Source: an uncultured Parabacteroides sp. (GTDB lineage Bacteria; Bacteroidota; Bacteroidia; Bacteroidales; Tannerellaceae). Taken from it: 35,127 nucleotides of DNA. How positions within the stretch are numbered: the stretch's first letter is position 1; every line of letters starts with the position of its first letter. The translations under genes and the position numbers were made by a program. Of this stretch, positions 25,106-34,939 are shown piece by piece. Under the pieces are notes generated by a model, which saw only the letters and a program-made list of their open reading frames with translations, made no database searches and was not told the origin of the DNA. The stretch is taken from the NCBI GenBank assembly GCA_944325335.1, contig CALUZR010000037.1, forward strand, positions 1 through 35,127. Direction: 5' to 3'.

Positions 25106-25851
25106 TCAAATTCCTTCTTAATCCAATCGTAGCCGCGTTCTTCCAGCTCGAGGGCGAGTTCCGGTCCAGCGGTTTTTACGATTCTACCTTTATATAATAC
25201 ATGCACGATGTCCGGCTTGATGTAATCCAGGAGGCGCTGGTAGTGTGTGATGACGATGGTCGCATTGTCGGCACGCTTCAGTTTGTTTACGCCGCTGGCC
25301 ACGATGCGGAGGGCGTCGATGTCCAGTCCGGAGTCGGTTTCGTCCAGGATGGAGAGCTTCGGTTCGAGCATCGCCATCTGGAAGATTTCGTTGCGCTTCT
25401 TTTCGCCGCCGGAGAATCCTTCGTTCACACTGCGGCTGGCCAATTTATTGTCCAACTCGACGATGGCCCGTTTCTCGCGCATCATCTTCAGGAAATCCGT
25501 GGCCGAGACGGGCGGAAGTCCTTTGTATTCACGATGGGCATTCACCGCTGCGCGCATGAAGTTCACCATGCTCACGCCCGGAATTTCGACCGGATATTGA
25601 AAACTCAAGAAGATGCCTTCGCGGCTACGGTCTTCGGGCGAGAGCGCGAGCAGGTCTTTACCGTTGAACGTCACTTCGCCTTCCGTCACCGTAAAGGCCG
25701 GATTGCCTACCAACACACTGCTAAGCGTGCTTTTCCCCGAGCCGTTCGGCCCCATGATGGCATGCACCTCGCCCGCTTTCACCGAGAGGTTGATGCCTTT
25801 CAATATCTCCTTGCCATTGATGCTGGCATGTAAGTTCTTTATCTCTAACAT
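25102..25851 (-). CDS. sufC: SufC, Fe-S assembly ATPase
   Basis: This ABC-type ATPase drives conformational change in SufBCD. The 249 residues carry Walker A GPNGSGKST (34-42), the signature FSGGEKKRNE, Walker B LSILDETDSGLD and the switch histidine in IVITHYQRLL. There is no membrane domain. The start lies 45 bp after the barrel-protein stop. In many Bacteroidales the gene directly follows sufB; here about 1.3 kb intervenes. Confidence 0.97.
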   Translation of the reverse strand: MLEIKNLHASINGKEILKGINLSVKAGEVHAIMGPNGSGKSTLSSVLVGNPAFTVTEGEVTFNGKDLLALSPEDRSREGIFLSFQYPVEIPGVSMVNFMRAAVNAHREYKGLPPVSATDFLKMMREKRAIVELDNKLASRSVNEGFSGGEKKRNEIFQMAMLEPKLSILDETDSGLDIDALRIVASGVNKLKRADNATIVITHYQRLLDYIKPDIVHVLYKGRIVKTAGPELALELEERGYDWIKKEFE

Positions 25852-25896
25852 ACTATTCTTTACCTATATTGTTTTTGTCCTTTTATTTCTTTATTT

Positions 25897-26673
25897 CTAC
25901 GGATATAACATCCGTTCATTCAATCGCCGGTCGAGACTTTCGTCCCACATGTCCAGCAAAAATTCAAAGAGGCCGCCCACGCTGTGCAAATCCCGCTCGG
26001 AGAAGTGCATCGGGAACGTCAGCTTCACGCCCAGGCTCAACCCGTGGTAAAGGCCCTTATCCCTCAACTGGAAGCCCGTGCCGTCGTTTCCGTTGGCTTC
26101 GATACGGGTACGCGAATCGATTCCGACGCCTAACTCATAGCGCACCACGAGCGCGACCGACGAAAACAGATACACATCGACGCCCACCGAGGGCACAAAC
26201 GCCACGCGCGGATTGACCGCCGTCTGCCGGACCACGACCGATTGTCCGCCCGATTCCCAGCCCGAAACGCGTTCCTCGCGCCGATCGCCCCAGTTGAACT
26301 GCCATGCGGCGCCCACGTGGGGCTGCACGATCCACGTGTCCGGGGCGAAATAACGCCGCGCGCCTACCGAGATGCCTTCCATCGTCCGGTCCGTCTGCCC
26401 ATAATCCAATACCGTTTTCACGTATCCCGCTTGGATGCTCCATTTCTTCGGGAGGAAATATTCGCCGCGCACCGTGTGCCACGAACCTCGTCCCGTCGAT
26501 ACCTGCTGCGGATTTTCCTGCAGGAGCGGCTTGACCATCACGCCGCCCGTGTATTCCAATCCCCAGCGCGCGCTGCCTTCGTCGTCGCCCGTGTAGAACT
26601 GCGCCTGCAATCCGGCCAGCGGGCAAAGCGCCAAAAGGCAGCTCAAAATCCATCTGTTTCGCTTCGCTCTCAT
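25897..26673 (-). CDS. Outer-membrane beta-barrel protein inserted in the suf cluster
   Basis: The protein has 258 residues, with signal peptide MRAKRNRWILSCLLALCPLA followed by GLQAQ (cleavage near AQ). It then alternates short amphipathic strands with Gly/Asp-rich turns: WGLEYTGGVMVKPLL, SIQAGYVKTVLDYGQ, GISVGARRYFAPDTW, HVGAAWQFNWGD, VDVYLFSSVALVVRYELGVG and LYHGLSLGVKLTF. This is typical of an eight- to twelve-strand barrel. It does not end in the usual aromatic residue but in a charged helix-like tail (RDLHSVGG onward). I recognise no family. It sits between sufB and sufC with the 41-bp array on its upstream side, and no role in Fe-S assembly is evident. Confidence 0.7.
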   Translation of the reverse strand: MRAKRNRWILSCLLALCPLAGLQAQFYTGDDEGSARWGLEYTGGVMVKPLLQENPQQVSTGRGSWHTVRGEYFLPKKWSIQAGYVKTVLDYGQTDRTMEGISVGARRYFAPDTWIVQPHVGAAWQFNWGDRREERVSGWESGGQSVVVRQTAVNPRVAFVPSVGVDVYLFSSVALVVRYELGVGIDSRTRIEANGNDGTGFQLRDKGLYHGLSLGVKLTFPMHFSERDLHSVGGLFEFLLDMWDESLDRRLNERMLYP

Positions 26674-26741
26674 ATAATCTTCTTTTTAGTTCCTAAAACT
26701 TCCCTTTTCAGCTTGACGATTTGCCCGCTGTGCCGCCGGGA

Positions 26742-27117
26742 AGGGATTGCTGTGCTACAAGCAAACACCCGGTAACCGCGTATTTGAGTGCTGTACTACA
26801 AACAAACACCTGGTAACCGCGTATTTGAACGCAGTGCTACAAGCAAACACCTGGTGACCGCGTATTTGAGCGCAGTACTACAAGCAAACACCCGGTGACC
26901 GCGCATTTGAGCGCTGTGCTACGAGCAAACACCCAGTAACTGCGTATTTGTTCGCAGTACTAAAACCAAACACCCGGTAACTGCGTATTTGTTCGCGATG
27001 CTACAAGCAAACACACAGTGACTGCGTATTTGTTCGCGGTGTCAAAATCAAACGACCGGTGACCGCGTATTTGTTCGCTATGCCAAGACCAAACGCATGG
27101 TGACCGCACGTTTGATT
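26742..27117. repeat. Tandem array of nine 41-bp units with conserved dyads
   Basis: CAAAC recurs at 26762, 26803, 26844, 26885, 26926, 26967, 27008, 27049 and 27090, at exact 41-bp steps. Each unit has a 25-bp dyad: CAAACAC...GTATTTG arms around a GGTnACC core. Paired changes occur: the core becomes AGTnACT in units 5 and 7 (G-C to A-T), and the arms become CAAACG...CGTTTG in unit 9. The unit has no unique spacers. The array fills the gap between the sufB stop and the barrel gene start. Confidence 0.92.
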
Positions 27118-27134
27118 ATAACTTCGCCCAGGCT

Positions 27135-28580
27135 TCATCCGACGCTCCCCTCCAAGGAGATACTGAGGAGCTTCTGCGCCTCGACGGCAAATTCCATCGG
27201 GAGCTTGTTCATTACCTCGCGGGCATAGCCATTGACGATAAGCCCCACGGCCTCTTCGGTCGAGATGCCGCGCTGCTGGCAATAAAAGAGCTGCTCTTCG
27301 CTGATTTTGCTCGTCGTCGCCTCGTGTTCCACCACGGCCGTTTCGTTCTGTATGTCAGCGTAAGGGAACGTGTGCGCGCCGCAGGTCGGACTGAGCAGGA
27401 GGCTGTCGCATTGGCTGTGGTTGCGCGCGCCTTCCGCCCGGGGCGAAACCTTCACCAATCCGCGGTAGCTATTCTGGCTATGCCCGGCGGAGATGCCCTT
27501 CGAAACAATCGTACTACGTGTATTCCGTCCCAAATGAATCATCTTCGTGCCCGTATCCGCCTGCTGGTAATTGTTCGTCACGGCGACGGAATAGAACTCG
27601 CCGACGGAATTATCGCCCGCGAGGATGCAACTCGGATATTTCCACGTAATCGCCGAACCGGTTTCCACCTGCGTCCACGAAATCTTGCTGCCTTCGCCCT
27701 TGCAGAGGCCACGCTTCGTGACGAAGTTGTAAATACCGCCCTTGCCTTCCTTGTCGCCCGGGTACCAGTTCTGCACGGTCGAGTATTTCACCTCGGCATG
27801 GTCGTGGGCAATGATTTCGACGATGGCAGCATGGAGCTGGTTCTCGTCGCGCATCGGGGCGGTGCATCCTTCGAGGTACGAGACGTAGGATTCGTCGTCC
27901 GCCACGATGAGTGTCCGCTCGAACTGTCCCGTATTCTGCGCATTGATGCGGAAATAGGTCGAAAGCTCCATAGGGCAACGCACGCCCTTCGGGATATAAA
28001 TAAACGAACCATCGGAAAAGACCGCCGAGTTGAGCGCCGCAAAGAAGTTATCGCGATAGCTTACGACACTCCCCAAATACTTCTGTACCAAATCCGGATG
28101 ATGCTGTACCGCCTCGCTGAAGGAGCAGAAGATGATGCCCTTCTCCGCCAGGTTCTCTTTGAAGGTCGTCTTGACGGAGACGCTGTCCATCACCGCATCG
28201 ACCGCCATACCGCTCAGCACCTTTTGTTCTTCCAGCGGAATACCCAGCTTGTCGAACGTCTTGAGCAATTCGGGATCTACTTCTTCCATGCTTTTCGGTC
28301 CCTCTTTCTTTTTAGGGGCGGCATAATAAATAATATCCTGGTAATCGATAGGTGGAATCTTGAGGAGCGCCCAGTCTGGCATCTCCAAGGTTTGCCAATA
28401 GTGGAAAGCCTTGAGGCGGAAATCCAACAACCACTCCGGTTCTTGTTTCTTTGCCGAGATGAGGCGGATGGTTTCTTCGTCCAATCCCCGATGGATGACA
28501 TCGGTATCTATATCCGTCACGAATCCGTACTTGTAGTCGCCCTTCGTGACTTCGTCCAATACATTTCTTGAATCTTGCAT
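27135..28580 (-). CDS. sufB: SufB, Fe-S assembly scaffold subunit
   Basis: SufB is the scaffold protein on which the Fe-S cluster is built with SufC and SufD. The 481 residues include the [18 protein letters not shown] opening, [36 protein letters not shown], the core cysteine in [18 protein letters not shown], and [20 protein letters not shown] near the C-terminus. It starts 5 bp after the cvpA stop and so belongs to the rimP-nusA-infB-cvpA transcript. The 41-bp array follows at once. Confidence 0.97.
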   Translation of the reverse strand: MQDSRNVLDEVTKGDYKYGFVTDIDTDVIHRGLDEETIRLISAKKQEPEWLLDFRLKAFHYWQTLEMPDWALLKIPPIDYQDIIYYAAPKKKEGPKSMEEVDPELLKTFDKLGIPLEEQKVLSGMAVDAVMDSVSVKTTFKENLAEKGIIFCSFSEAVQHHPDLVQKYLGSVVSYRDNFFAALNSAVFSDGSFIYIPKGVRCPMELSTYFRINAQNTGQFERTLIVADDESYVSYLEGCTAPMRDENQLHAAIVEIIAHDHAEVKYSTVQNWYPGDKEGKGGIYNFVTKRGLCKGEGSKISWTQVETGSAITWKYPSCILAGDNSVGEFYSVAVTNNYQQADTGTKMIHLGRNTRSTIVSKGISAGHSQNSYRGLVKVSPRAEGARNHSQCDSLLLSPTCGAHTFPYADIQNETAVVEHEATTSKISEEQLFYCQQRGISTEEAVGLIVNGYAREVMNKLPMEFAVEAQKLLSISLEGSVG

Positions 28581-28585
28581 ATACC

Positions 28586-29092
28586 TTATATATTATATAT
28601 AGCTTGCGTTTTACTAAACAAGTCTGCGGGGAAAATGGTTGTGACAATCTGCTTGATGGGCGCGTAAAGGCGGGACTCGACTTTAACCTCGCGCGGAATC
28701 CATTGCGAACTGGCATCAAGGTATTCCATGCCATTCAGCAGCAAACTCAGGAAGAACATCATGAACATCAACCCGAACACCCCGCCCATCAGATGATTCA
28801 ACACACCCAACGGCGTGATGCCAATCAGATGGCTCATCGCATCGCCCACTAATTTCAACACTCCGACAATCAGCATAAAGCCTAAGACGTAGCTCGCAAT
28901 CGTCACCCCATAATCCGGCAACCATCCCAACTGGGCGATGTAACCTTGCAACCACGCCGCTACTTCCGCGCAAAAAAGAATCGCGACAAGCAGGGCTATA
29001 AGCGAAACAACCTGTTTGACGATACCGTCAAACAGGCCCTTTACCAATCCAATTCCTGCCAATACAAGCAGAACAATGTCTAACCAATTCAC
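28586..29092 (-). CDS. CvpA-family inner-membrane protein
   Basis: The protein has 168 residues and four hydrophobic helices (about 3-20, 27-46, 62-82 and 100-120). The opening [23 protein letters not shown] is typical of the CvpA/colicin-V-production family. Homologues are linked to envelope maintenance and to colicin V export in E. coli; the role here is not known. It starts one base after the infB stop and precedes sufB by 5 bp. Confidence 0.9.
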   Translation of the reverse strand: MNWLDIVLLVLAGIGLVKGLFDGIVKQVVSLIALLVAILFCAEVAAWLQGYIAQLGWLPDYGVTIASYVLGFMLIVGVLKLVGDAMSHLIGITPLGVLNHLMGGVFGLMFMMFFLSLLLNGMEYLDASSQWIPREVKVESRLYAPIKQIVTTIFPADLFSKTQAIYNI

Positions 29093-29093
29093 A

Positions 29094-31955
29094 CTATAAC
29101 GTTTTCTTTACTTCCGTTTCTTCATACGCTTCGATGATGTCGCCCACTTGGACGTTGTCGAAGTTCGCAATGTTCAGACCGCAGTCCTGTCCGGCAACAA
29201 CCTCTTTCGCGTCGTCCTTGAAGCGCTTCAACGAACCCAGTTCGCCAGAATAGATAACGATACCGTCGCGAATCAGGCGCACCTTGTTGGTACGTTTGAT
29301 TTTGCCTTCCTTCACGATACAGCCGGCCACGGTTCCCACTTTCGAGATCTTGAATACCTGCTGTACTTCGACGTTCGCCGTAATCTCTTCTTTGATTTCC
29401 GGAGAAAGCATGCCTTCCATTGCGCTCTTCACATCGTTGATTGCATCGTAGATAATCGAATACAAACGGATTTCTACGCCTTCCCGTTCGGCGCTCCGAC
29501 GAGCCAATTGCGAAGGACGAACCTGGAAACCAATGATAATCGCATTCGATGCGGCTGCCAGCGTCACGTCTGATTCGGAAATTTGTCCTACCGCCTTGTG
29601 GATTACGTTCACTTGGATTTCTTCCGTAGAGAGACGGATCAACGAATCCGACAAAGCTTCGACCGAACCATCCACGTCGCCCTTCACGATGACGTTCAAC
29701 TCCTGGAAGTTGCCCACCGCTATACGACGGCCGATATCGTCCAACGTCAACATTTTCTGCGTACGCAACCCTAATTCGCGTTGCAACTGCTCGCGACGGG
29801 TTGCAATCTCACGCGCTTCCTGGTCAGTGTCTAACACATGGAACGTATCGCCGGCTTGCGGTGCACCGTTCAAACCTAAGATTAATACCGGTTCGGACGG
29901 GCCAGCCTGCTGTACGCGTTGGTTACGTTCGTTGAACATCGCCTTGATACGTCCGTAATGCGTTCCAGCCAATACGATATCGCCCATCTTCAACGTACCG
30001 TTTTCGACCAGCACCGTCGATACATAACCACGGCCTTTGTCCAACGACGATTCAATAATCGAACCCGTCGCCTTCCGCTTCGGATTCGCCTTCAAATCCA
30101 GCAAATCAGCTTCCAGCAAAACCTTTTCCAGCAACTCGTCAACGCCGATACCTTTCTTGGCAGAGATTTCCTGGCATTGGTACTTGCCGCCCCAATCCTC
30201 TACCAAGTAATTCATATTCGCCAACTCCTCCTTAATCTTATCCGGATTGGCATGGGGTTTATCTATTTTATTAATAGCAAATACGATCGGCACACCTGCC
30301 GCCGAAGCATGGTTGATGGCTTCTACCGTCTGGGGCATCACCGCATCGTCAGCCGCTACGATGATAATCGCAATATCCGTTACTTTCGCACCACGGGCAC
30401 GCATAGCAGTAAAGGCTTCGTGACCAGGCGTATCCAAGAAGGTGATATGGCGGCCGTTCGCCAACGTTACGTTGTATGCACCAATATGTTGAGTGATACC
30501 TCCCGCTTCGCCCGCAATCACATTCGCATTGCGGATGTTATCCAACAAGGAAGTTTTACCATGGTCGACGTGTCCCATCACCGTCACAATCGGTGGACGC
30601 GGTACCCAATCTTCTTCATTGTCATCCTCTTCGTCTGCTTTGATAGCTTCTACCACATCGGCACTTACATATTCAGTTTGGAACCCGAATTCTTCGGCTA
30701 CGATATTAATTGTTTCCGCATCCAAGCGTTGGTTGATAGATACCATGATACCAATGCTCATGCAAGTGGCAATGACCTTCGTAACTGGTACATCCATCAT
30801 GTTGGCCAAATCGTTTGCCGTTACAAATTCCGTCAGCTTCAGGATTTTGCTTTCCTTTTCTTCTTGCTCTTGCAATTCGTGTTCGCGCTTCTGGATAGCA
30901 TCACGCTTATCGCGGCGATATTTAGCACCCTTATTGGTTTTGTTTCCTTTATTGGTCAGGCGAGCTAATGTTTCTTTGATTTGCTTTTGTACATCTTCCT
31001 CGCTGACTTCTGTCTTGACCGGTTTCTTCAAGCGTTGCTTCCGGTCGTCGCGTTCTTTACGTTCACGTCCCGGACGGAAATTAGTACCAGATACGCGCTC
31101 TACGTCTACGCGATCCTTCTTGATGCGTTTCCGTTTTTTCTTACCATCGCCTTCCTCCGTTTTTCCTGTTGAGGCGGAAGCGTTAGCATTATTATTATTG
31201 GTACGTGGCGCATCTTTTCCTCCTTTGGCATTCGACGGCTGGTTCGGACGATTTCCGTTATTGGCTTGCTTTTCATCCCGTTCTTTCCGCCGCTCTTCCT
31301 TCGTTTTTTTCTTAGGGCGGGTCGATTGGTTCAGCGCTTCCAAATCAATCTTTCCTGTTACTTTTATTTTCGATTCAAGCCTCGGAGTACCTAATCTGAA
31401 AACCGTATCATCTGTTGTCTTAGCTTCTGCACTATTTTGCGTGCTTCCATCCTGTTCAGGCATAGCTGCTTCAGGCTGCTTTTCTTCCATCTTTTCTTTA
31501 TCCACAATAATTTCTTTTACTTCGTCTTTTGTTTGCACTTTTGCTTCATTTTGCAGCATTTCTGCCACAGGCTGCTCGACAACATGTTCCGGTTCAACAC
31601 TTGTTTCTACGTTCGCTTCTTCTTTCTTTTCGGACTTATTTGTCGCATTCAAATCAATATGCCCTTTGGTCACAATCTTCGGGCGGAATTCCTCAGGAAT
31701 CTCTGTTTTGATTTCCGAAGCGACTTCCTCATCCCGCATTTTTTTCTTCTGAGACTTTGTCATTTGGAATGAGCTGCTTCCTCCAGCAGCCATATTCTTT
31801 CCAAACTCCTTTACGAGCAAAGCATACTGTTCATCACTTAATCGGGAATTCGAGTTGAACTCTTCATCCGTAAAACCCTTTTTATGGAGGAACTCAACCA
31901 CTGTGTTGAGTCCCACCTTCATATCTTTTAATACATTACTTAATCTTATAGGCAT
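29094..31955 (-). CDS. infB: Translation initiation factor IF-2
   Basis: This GTPase brings initiator tRNA to the ribosome. The 953 residues begin with an IF2-N domain ([23 protein letters not shown]). A long low-complexity Lys/Glu/Asn linker (about 60-370) and a second IF2-N-like region follow. The G domain has GHVDHGKTS (G1), [12 protein letters not shown] (G3), NKIDKP (G4) and SAKKG (G5), and domains II-IV end [17 protein letters not shown]. The long linker is usual for Bacteroidetes. The gene lies between nusA (20-bp gap) and cvpA. Confidence 0.98.
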   Translation of the reverse strand: MPIRLSNVLKDMKVGLNTVVEFLHKKGFTDEEFNSNSRLSDEQYALLVKEFGKNMAAGGSSSFQMTKSQKKKMRDEEVASEIKTEIPEEFRPKIVTKGHIDLNATNKSEKKEEANVETSVEPEHVVEQPVAEMLQNEAKVQTKDEVKEIIVDKEKMEEKQPEAAMPEQDGSTQNSAEAKTTDDTVFRLGTPRLESKIKVTGKIDLEALNQSTRPKKKTKEERRKERDEKQANNGNRPNQPSNAKGGKDAPRTNNNNANASASTGKTEEGDGKKKRKRIKKDRVDVERVSGTNFRPGRERKERDDRKQRLKKPVKTEVSEEDVQKQIKETLARLTNKGNKTNKGAKYRRDKRDAIQKREHELQEQEEKESKILKLTEFVTANDLANMMDVPVTKVIATCMSIGIMVSINQRLDAETINIVAEEFGFQTEYVSADVVEAIKADEEDDNEEDWVPRPPIVTVMGHVDHGKTSLLDNIRNANVIAGEAGGITQHIGAYNVTLANGRHITFLDTPGHEAFTAMRARGAKVTDIAIIIVAADDAVMPQTVEAINHASAAGVPIVFAINKIDKPHANPDKIKEELANMNYLVEDWGGKYQCQEISAKKGIGVDELLEKVLLEADLLDLKANPKRKATGSIIESSLDKGRGYVSTVLVENGTLKMGDIVLAGTHYGRIKAMFNERNQRVQQAGPSEPVLILGLNGAPQAGDTFHVLDTDQEAREIATRREQLQRELGLRTQKMLTLDDIGRRIAVGNFQELNVIVKGDVDGSVEALSDSLIRLSTEEIQVNVIHKAVGQISESDVTLAAASNAIIIGFQVRPSQLARRSAEREGVEIRLYSIIYDAINDVKSAMEGMLSPEIKEEITANVEVQQVFKISKVGTVAGCIVKEGKIKRTNKVRLIRDGIVIYSGELGSLKRFKDDAKEVVAGQDCGLNIANFDNVQVGDIIEAYEETEVKKTL

Positions 31956-31975
31956 ATCAAACTTTGTCGTAAAAC

Positions 31976-33241
31976 TTATTCATTATTATCTTCCTCAAAT
32001 TCGGCAGCCAAGATGCGATATACGTCCTCTACTGTCGATTCTTCCAAGTCGGCACGCTCTGCAAGTTCCTCTTTCGGTATAGCCAATACGTTCTTTGCCG
32101 TATAGCAACCCATATTTTTCAGCGCGTCAATTACCCATCCGTCTATTTCATCGGCAAACTCGTCGAGGTAGATATCCTCCTCATCGGCATTGTCGATATC
32201 ACGGAATACATCAATCGTAAATCCAGTCAGCATGCAAGCCAACTTGATGTTCAATCCACCCTTTCCAATGGCCAGAGACACCTCTTCGGGACGAAGGTAA
32301 ACCTCCGCACGGTGCTCTTCCTCATTTACACGGATGGAAGAGATCTTGGCCGGACTCAACGCGCGTTGGATGAGCAACGACGTATTCGTGGTATAGTTGA
32401 TTACGTCGATATTCTCATTCCGAAGCTCGCGTACGATGCCATGGATACGCGACCCCTTCATGCCAACACAAGCACCCACTGGGTCAATACGGTCGTCATA
32501 CGATTCGACGGCTACCTTTGCCCGTTCGCCCGGTATGCGGGCAATGGCGCGAATCGTAATCAATCCGTCGTTTATTTCCGGCACTTCCAATTCAAACAAC
32601 CGTTGCAAGAACAATTTGTCCGTACGCGAAAGGATGATCTTCGGGTTATTGTTCACATTGTCCACCTTCTGGATAAGCGCACGGGCCGTCTCTCCTTTGC
32701 GGTAGAAGTCGCCCGGTATCTGTTCTGTCTTCGGCAAGATGAGCTCGTTTCCATCATCATCCAAAAGCAGCATCTCTTTCTTCCAAATCTGGTAAACGTC
32801 GGCCGATATGATTGTTCCAATCTTATCCTTATACTTCGCAAACAGATTGTCTTTCTGCAACTCAAGGATCTTCGAAGTCAAAGTCTGGCGCAAAGTTAAG
32901 ATGGCACGGCGTCCGAAATCCGCGAAATGCACCTCGTCCGTCAGCTCCTCGCCCACTTGGTAATCCGCTTCAATCTTACGCGCTTCCGTGAGTGAGATCT
33001 CTTTGTTCGGATCAGTCAAATCTTCGTCGGCCACCACCTTGCGGTTTCTCCATATTTCAAAATCGCCCTTTTCGGGATTGATGATGACATCATAGTTTTC
33101 GTCCGTGCCGAACATCTTCGCAATCACATTGCGAAACGAATCTTCCAGCACGCTGATCATCGTGTCCTTATCGATATTTTTCAACTCCTTGAATTCCGCA
33201 AGGGTGTCAATCATACTGATTGTTTCCTCTTTCTTCGCCAT
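31976..33241 (-). CDS. nusA: Transcription termination/antitermination factor NusA
   Basis: NusA binds RNA polymerase and modulates pausing and termination. The 421 residues have the N-terminal polymerase-binding domain (1-130), an S1 domain (about 135-200) and two KH domains with [19 protein letters not shown] and [20 protein letters not shown] short acidic tail takes the place of the long C-terminal repeats of E. coli NusA, as is usual outside Proteobacteria. It starts 3 bp after the rimP stop. Confidence 0.97.
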   Translation of the reverse strand: MAKKEETISMIDTLAEFKELKNIDKDTMISVLEDSFRNVIAKMFGTDENYDVIINPEKGDFEIWRNRKVVADEDLTDPNKEISLTEARKIEADYQVGEELTDEVHFADFGRRAILTLRQTLTSKILELQKDNLFAKYKDKIGTIISADVYQIWKKEMLLLDDDGNELILPKTEQIPGDFYRKGETARALIQKVDNVNNNPKIILSRTDKLFLQRLFELEVPEINDGLITIRAIARIPGERAKVAVESYDDRIDPVGACVGMKGSRIHGIVRELRNENIDVINYTTNTSLLIQRALSPAKISSIRVNEEEHRAEVYLRPEEVSLAIGKGGLNIKLACMLTGFTIDVFRDIDNADEEDIYLDEFADEIDGWVIDALKNMGCYTAKNVLAIPKEELAERADLEESTVEDVYRILAAEFEEDNNE

Positions 33242-33244
33242 AAC

Positions 33245-33712
33245 TTACTTGAATCTAATTAAATATTTTGTACTCTTTATTTCGTTATACGGATAGGCCA
33301 AGTCCTCCTCGACCGTTATTTTTCGTTTCGCCCCTTCGGGTTTGACTTGCTTTTGCACCGTGAGGACGATTCCCGTTTCGTCGGCCGACTTCAACACACC
33401 CGTCAGCTTCCCACCTTCAGCCAGCCAGACTTCCACTTCATTTCCCACGTTCTTTTGGTATTGGCGAAGCACTTTGAAGGGAGAAGTGATGCCAGCCGAA
33501 CCGACCTCCAATTCGAAATCTTCCGCATCGCGGTCGAGGTGCTCCTCAATATAACGGCTCAGCTCCACGCAATCGTCTATCGACACAGCCTCGTCGTTAT
33601 CTATCTCTACTACAATCACATTACCCGGTCGAATTTCGACATCCACCAAGTAGTTCGCCGAAGAAGCCAGTTTCTCTTCCGCCAACTGTACAATTACATC
33701 TCTCGTTATCAT
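33245..33712 (-). CDS. rimP: Ribosome maturation factor RimP
   Basis: RimP assists 30S subunit assembly. The 155 residues show the N-terminal alpha/beta domain with CVELSRYIEEHL, EDFELEVGSAGITSPF and the C-terminal Sm-like beta domain with LTGVLKSADETGIVL. It is the first gene of the rimP-nusA-infB-cvpA-sufB operon, with a promoter at 33809-33839 and a leader hairpin. Confidence 0.94.
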   Translation of the reverse strand: MITRDVIVQLAEEKLASSANYLVDVEIRPGNVIVVEIDNDEAVSIDDCVELSRYIEEHLDRDAEDFELEVGSAGITSPFKVLRQYQKNVGNEVEVWLAEGGKLTGVLKSADETGIVLTVQKQVKPEGAKRKITVEEDLAYPYNEIKSTKYLIRFK

Positions 33713-33759
33713 ACTTCGTCTATACTTTTTTCGTATTCTTCTTGCCTTTGCCTCCAGAC

Positions 33760-33788
33760 AAAACGAGGGGACTTAGCCTTGCCCCCTC
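33760..33788 (-). promoter_or_regulatory. Leader hairpin upstream of rimP
   Basis: On the minus strand GAGGGG (33788-33783) pairs with CCCCTC (33770-33765), followed by GTTTTG. It lies in the untranslated leader between the promoter and the rimP start, where an attenuator for the nusA operon would be expected. The T-run is short, so termination is uncertain. Confidence 0.45.
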
Positions 33789-33808
33789 CACATCGCCCTT
33801 TCACCGTG

Positions 33809-33839
33809 CAAATATACGAAATATCAGCCGTTTTTCCAA
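33809..33839 (-). promoter_or_regulatory. Promoter of the rimP-nusA-infB operon
   Basis: On the minus strand TTG (33839-33837), a 20-bp spacer and TATATTTG (33816-33809) match the Bacteroidetes -33/-7 pattern, about 100 bp before rimP. An AT-rich stretch (33843-33862) lies just upstream. Confidence 0.65.
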
Positions 33840-33896
33840 CTCTATACATATATTATATATAGAAGTTGCGTTTTTCCGGCCCGCCTTTGCCGGGAA

Positions 33897-33933
33897 GCAA
33901 AACAAAAAGCCGCTACGAATCGTCGTAACGGCT
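33897..33933 (-). terminator. Terminator of the tRNA gene
   Basis: AGCCGTTACGA pairs with TCGTAGCGGCT on the minus strand (one T-G pair, 4-nt loop), followed by TTTTTG and TTTTG, immediately after the tRNA. Confidence 0.85.
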
Positions 33934-33941
33934 CTTTCGAG

Positions 33942-34015
33942 TAGCGAGACCGAGGATTGAACTCGGGACCTCATGATTATGAATCATGCGCTCTAACCAG
34001 CTGAGCTATCTCGCC
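33942..34015 (-). tRNA. tRNA-Met (anticodon CAT)
   Basis: A 74-nt cloverleaf on the minus strand. The acceptor stem is GGCGAGA/TCTCGCT with a G-U first pair and discriminator A. The D-loop AGCTCAGCTGGTTAGAGC, anticodon stem CATGA/TCATG around TTCATAA, and T-arm with GTTCAATCC are all present. The CAT anticodon and the general form suit elongator tRNA-Met; a lysidine-modified tRNA-Ile(CAT) cannot be fully excluded. CCA is not encoded. Confidence 0.93.
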
Positions 34016-34053
34016 ATTTGCTTGAGTCACCCTCGTTTCTGAGTTTGACGCTG

Positions 34054-34085
34054 CAAAAGTAGCACTTTTTTTCGAACCCACCAAA
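34054..34085 (-). promoter_or_regulatory. Promoter of the tRNA gene
   Basis: TTTG (34085-34082), a 20-bp spacer and TACTTTTG (34061-34054) on the minus strand form a full Bacteroidetes consensus about 40 bp before the tRNA. Confidence 0.7.
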
Positions 34086-34263
34086 CATTTTGCCCACTTT
34101 TTTCTCATTTTCTTTCGAGAATATAACTAACACCTTGAAAATCTATGTCTATAAACCCGAACGATTATAACTATGGATGGAGGTGTTTATCCATTTGTAC
34201 ACCGAATCCTTTATTAATTCTGGTAAGGACATCGTTCGCAAAGAACCTTGCATTGACATATTG

Positions 34264-34422
34264 TCACACCGATGTCAATATCAAATTCTTCGCATATGCC
34301 CTGCCTAAAAAAGCATCACACATGCGTTGTTCATATCCATCAAGCCTTACATTACGCCCCTTTGATGTGTGTAAGTCGTACAGAGTGTACCAATCAGGAT
34401 GATTAGATAGATATATTTTCAC
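34264..34422 (-). CDS. Possible small ORF, 52 residues, GTG start
   Basis: It reads from the GTG at 34422 (KIYLSNHPDWYTLYDLH at the start, LDGYEQRMCDAFLGRAYAKN in the middle) to a TGA at 34264-34266. The composition looks protein-like rather than random, and it overlaps the end of the next small ORF upstream by 20 bp in another frame. No family is recognised. It may be a real small gene or part of a decayed one. Confidence 0.3.
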   Translation of the reverse strand: MKIYLSNHPDWYTLYDLHTSKGRNVRLDGYEQRMCDAFLGRAYAKNLILTSV

Positions 34423-34582
34423 ATTTCTTCTTGAATAAGTTTATTATCATAGAACCTATCTTCCGTTCCAATCCTTGCTTAGTGGTTGGAATACCGGTCT
34501 CTCGTGCAATCTGTTGTTTGATCTTCGTAATGCCTAATGCCCGCTTCCAAGAGAACGTTATGCCGGGGATTTTTGTTTTCAT
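34403..34582 (-). CDS. Small conserved-looking protein, 59 residues
   Basis: It reads MKTKIPGITFSWKRALGITK at the start, with RETGIPTTKQGLERKIG in the middle and a basic tail, and ends at TAA 34403-34405. It is very basic and has no signal peptide. The opening and the GIPTTKQGLERK stretch remind me of short proteins found in other Bacteroidales, but I cannot name a family. Its ATG overlaps the stop codon of the LRR remnant upstream (ATGA), as in translationally coupled genes. Confidence 0.5.
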   Translation of the reverse strand: MKTKIPGITFSWKRALGITKIKQQIARETGIPTTKQGLERKIGSMIINLFKKKCENISI

Positions 34583-34704
34583 ACTTCTTTTAGTTTATCG
34601 TGATATTGGGAATTCAATAGACGTTTGAACTTTTCAGTTGTTCCTTTGGGAATGTAGATACTTGTCAGAGAGGTACATCCATCGTATTCGTTACTAATTG
34701 ATTG
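34579..34704 (-). pseudogene. Remnant of a BspA-like leucine-rich-repeat protein (C-terminus)
   Basis: The minus-strand frame reads EYDGCTSLTSIYIPKGTTEK and ends LLNSQYHDKLKEV before TGA. The GCTSLTSIYIPKGT stretch is typical of the last repeat of LRR_5 (BspA/TpLRR) surface proteins, which normally begin with an export signal and have many repeats. Here only about 40 residues remain, with no start codon and a stop just upstream. It is taken as a decayed 3' fragment. Confidence 0.55.
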
Positions 34705-34794
34705 TCAATATTATGTGATTAAAAAGGTAGAAAAGCGGGTTAATAGATTCTACCTGCATTTCAAAAGAGTGAGATTTAACGTATTTAACCTTTA

Positions 34795-34902
34795 TTAGAT
34801 GAGGGACCCATACTCCACGTAGTCTAAACCGCTGATAAATTCCTTATAGATACTCCCAAAATCAATACTGTATTTCGCTTCAATCTCGCTTTCAAAACTC
34901 AC
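34795..34902 (-). pseudogene. Possible short coding remnant (35 residues)
   Basis: From a GTG at 34902 the frame reads SFESEIEAKYSIDFGSIYKE and ends YVEYGSLI before TAA. The composition is protein-like, but the piece is short and has no recognised family. It may be a fragment of a degraded gene in the gene-poor stretch between the tRNA and the window end. Nothing else is seen between 34705 and 34935 except a 7-bp stem GGTAGAA/TTCTACC near 34726-34762. Confidence 0.2.
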
Positions 34903-34939
34903 TTGCTATTGAAAAATCGCATGAATTTTAGTGAAACAT

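Noticed and set aside
26742..27117. CRISPR array
   Set aside because: The units are contiguous with no unique spacers, all parts diverge alike, and no cas gene is present. The same holds for the other three arrays.
34145..34402. Plus-strand ORF of 85 residues after the tRNA
   Set aside because: It is opposite better-looking small frames, has no promoter or family character, and its composition is random.
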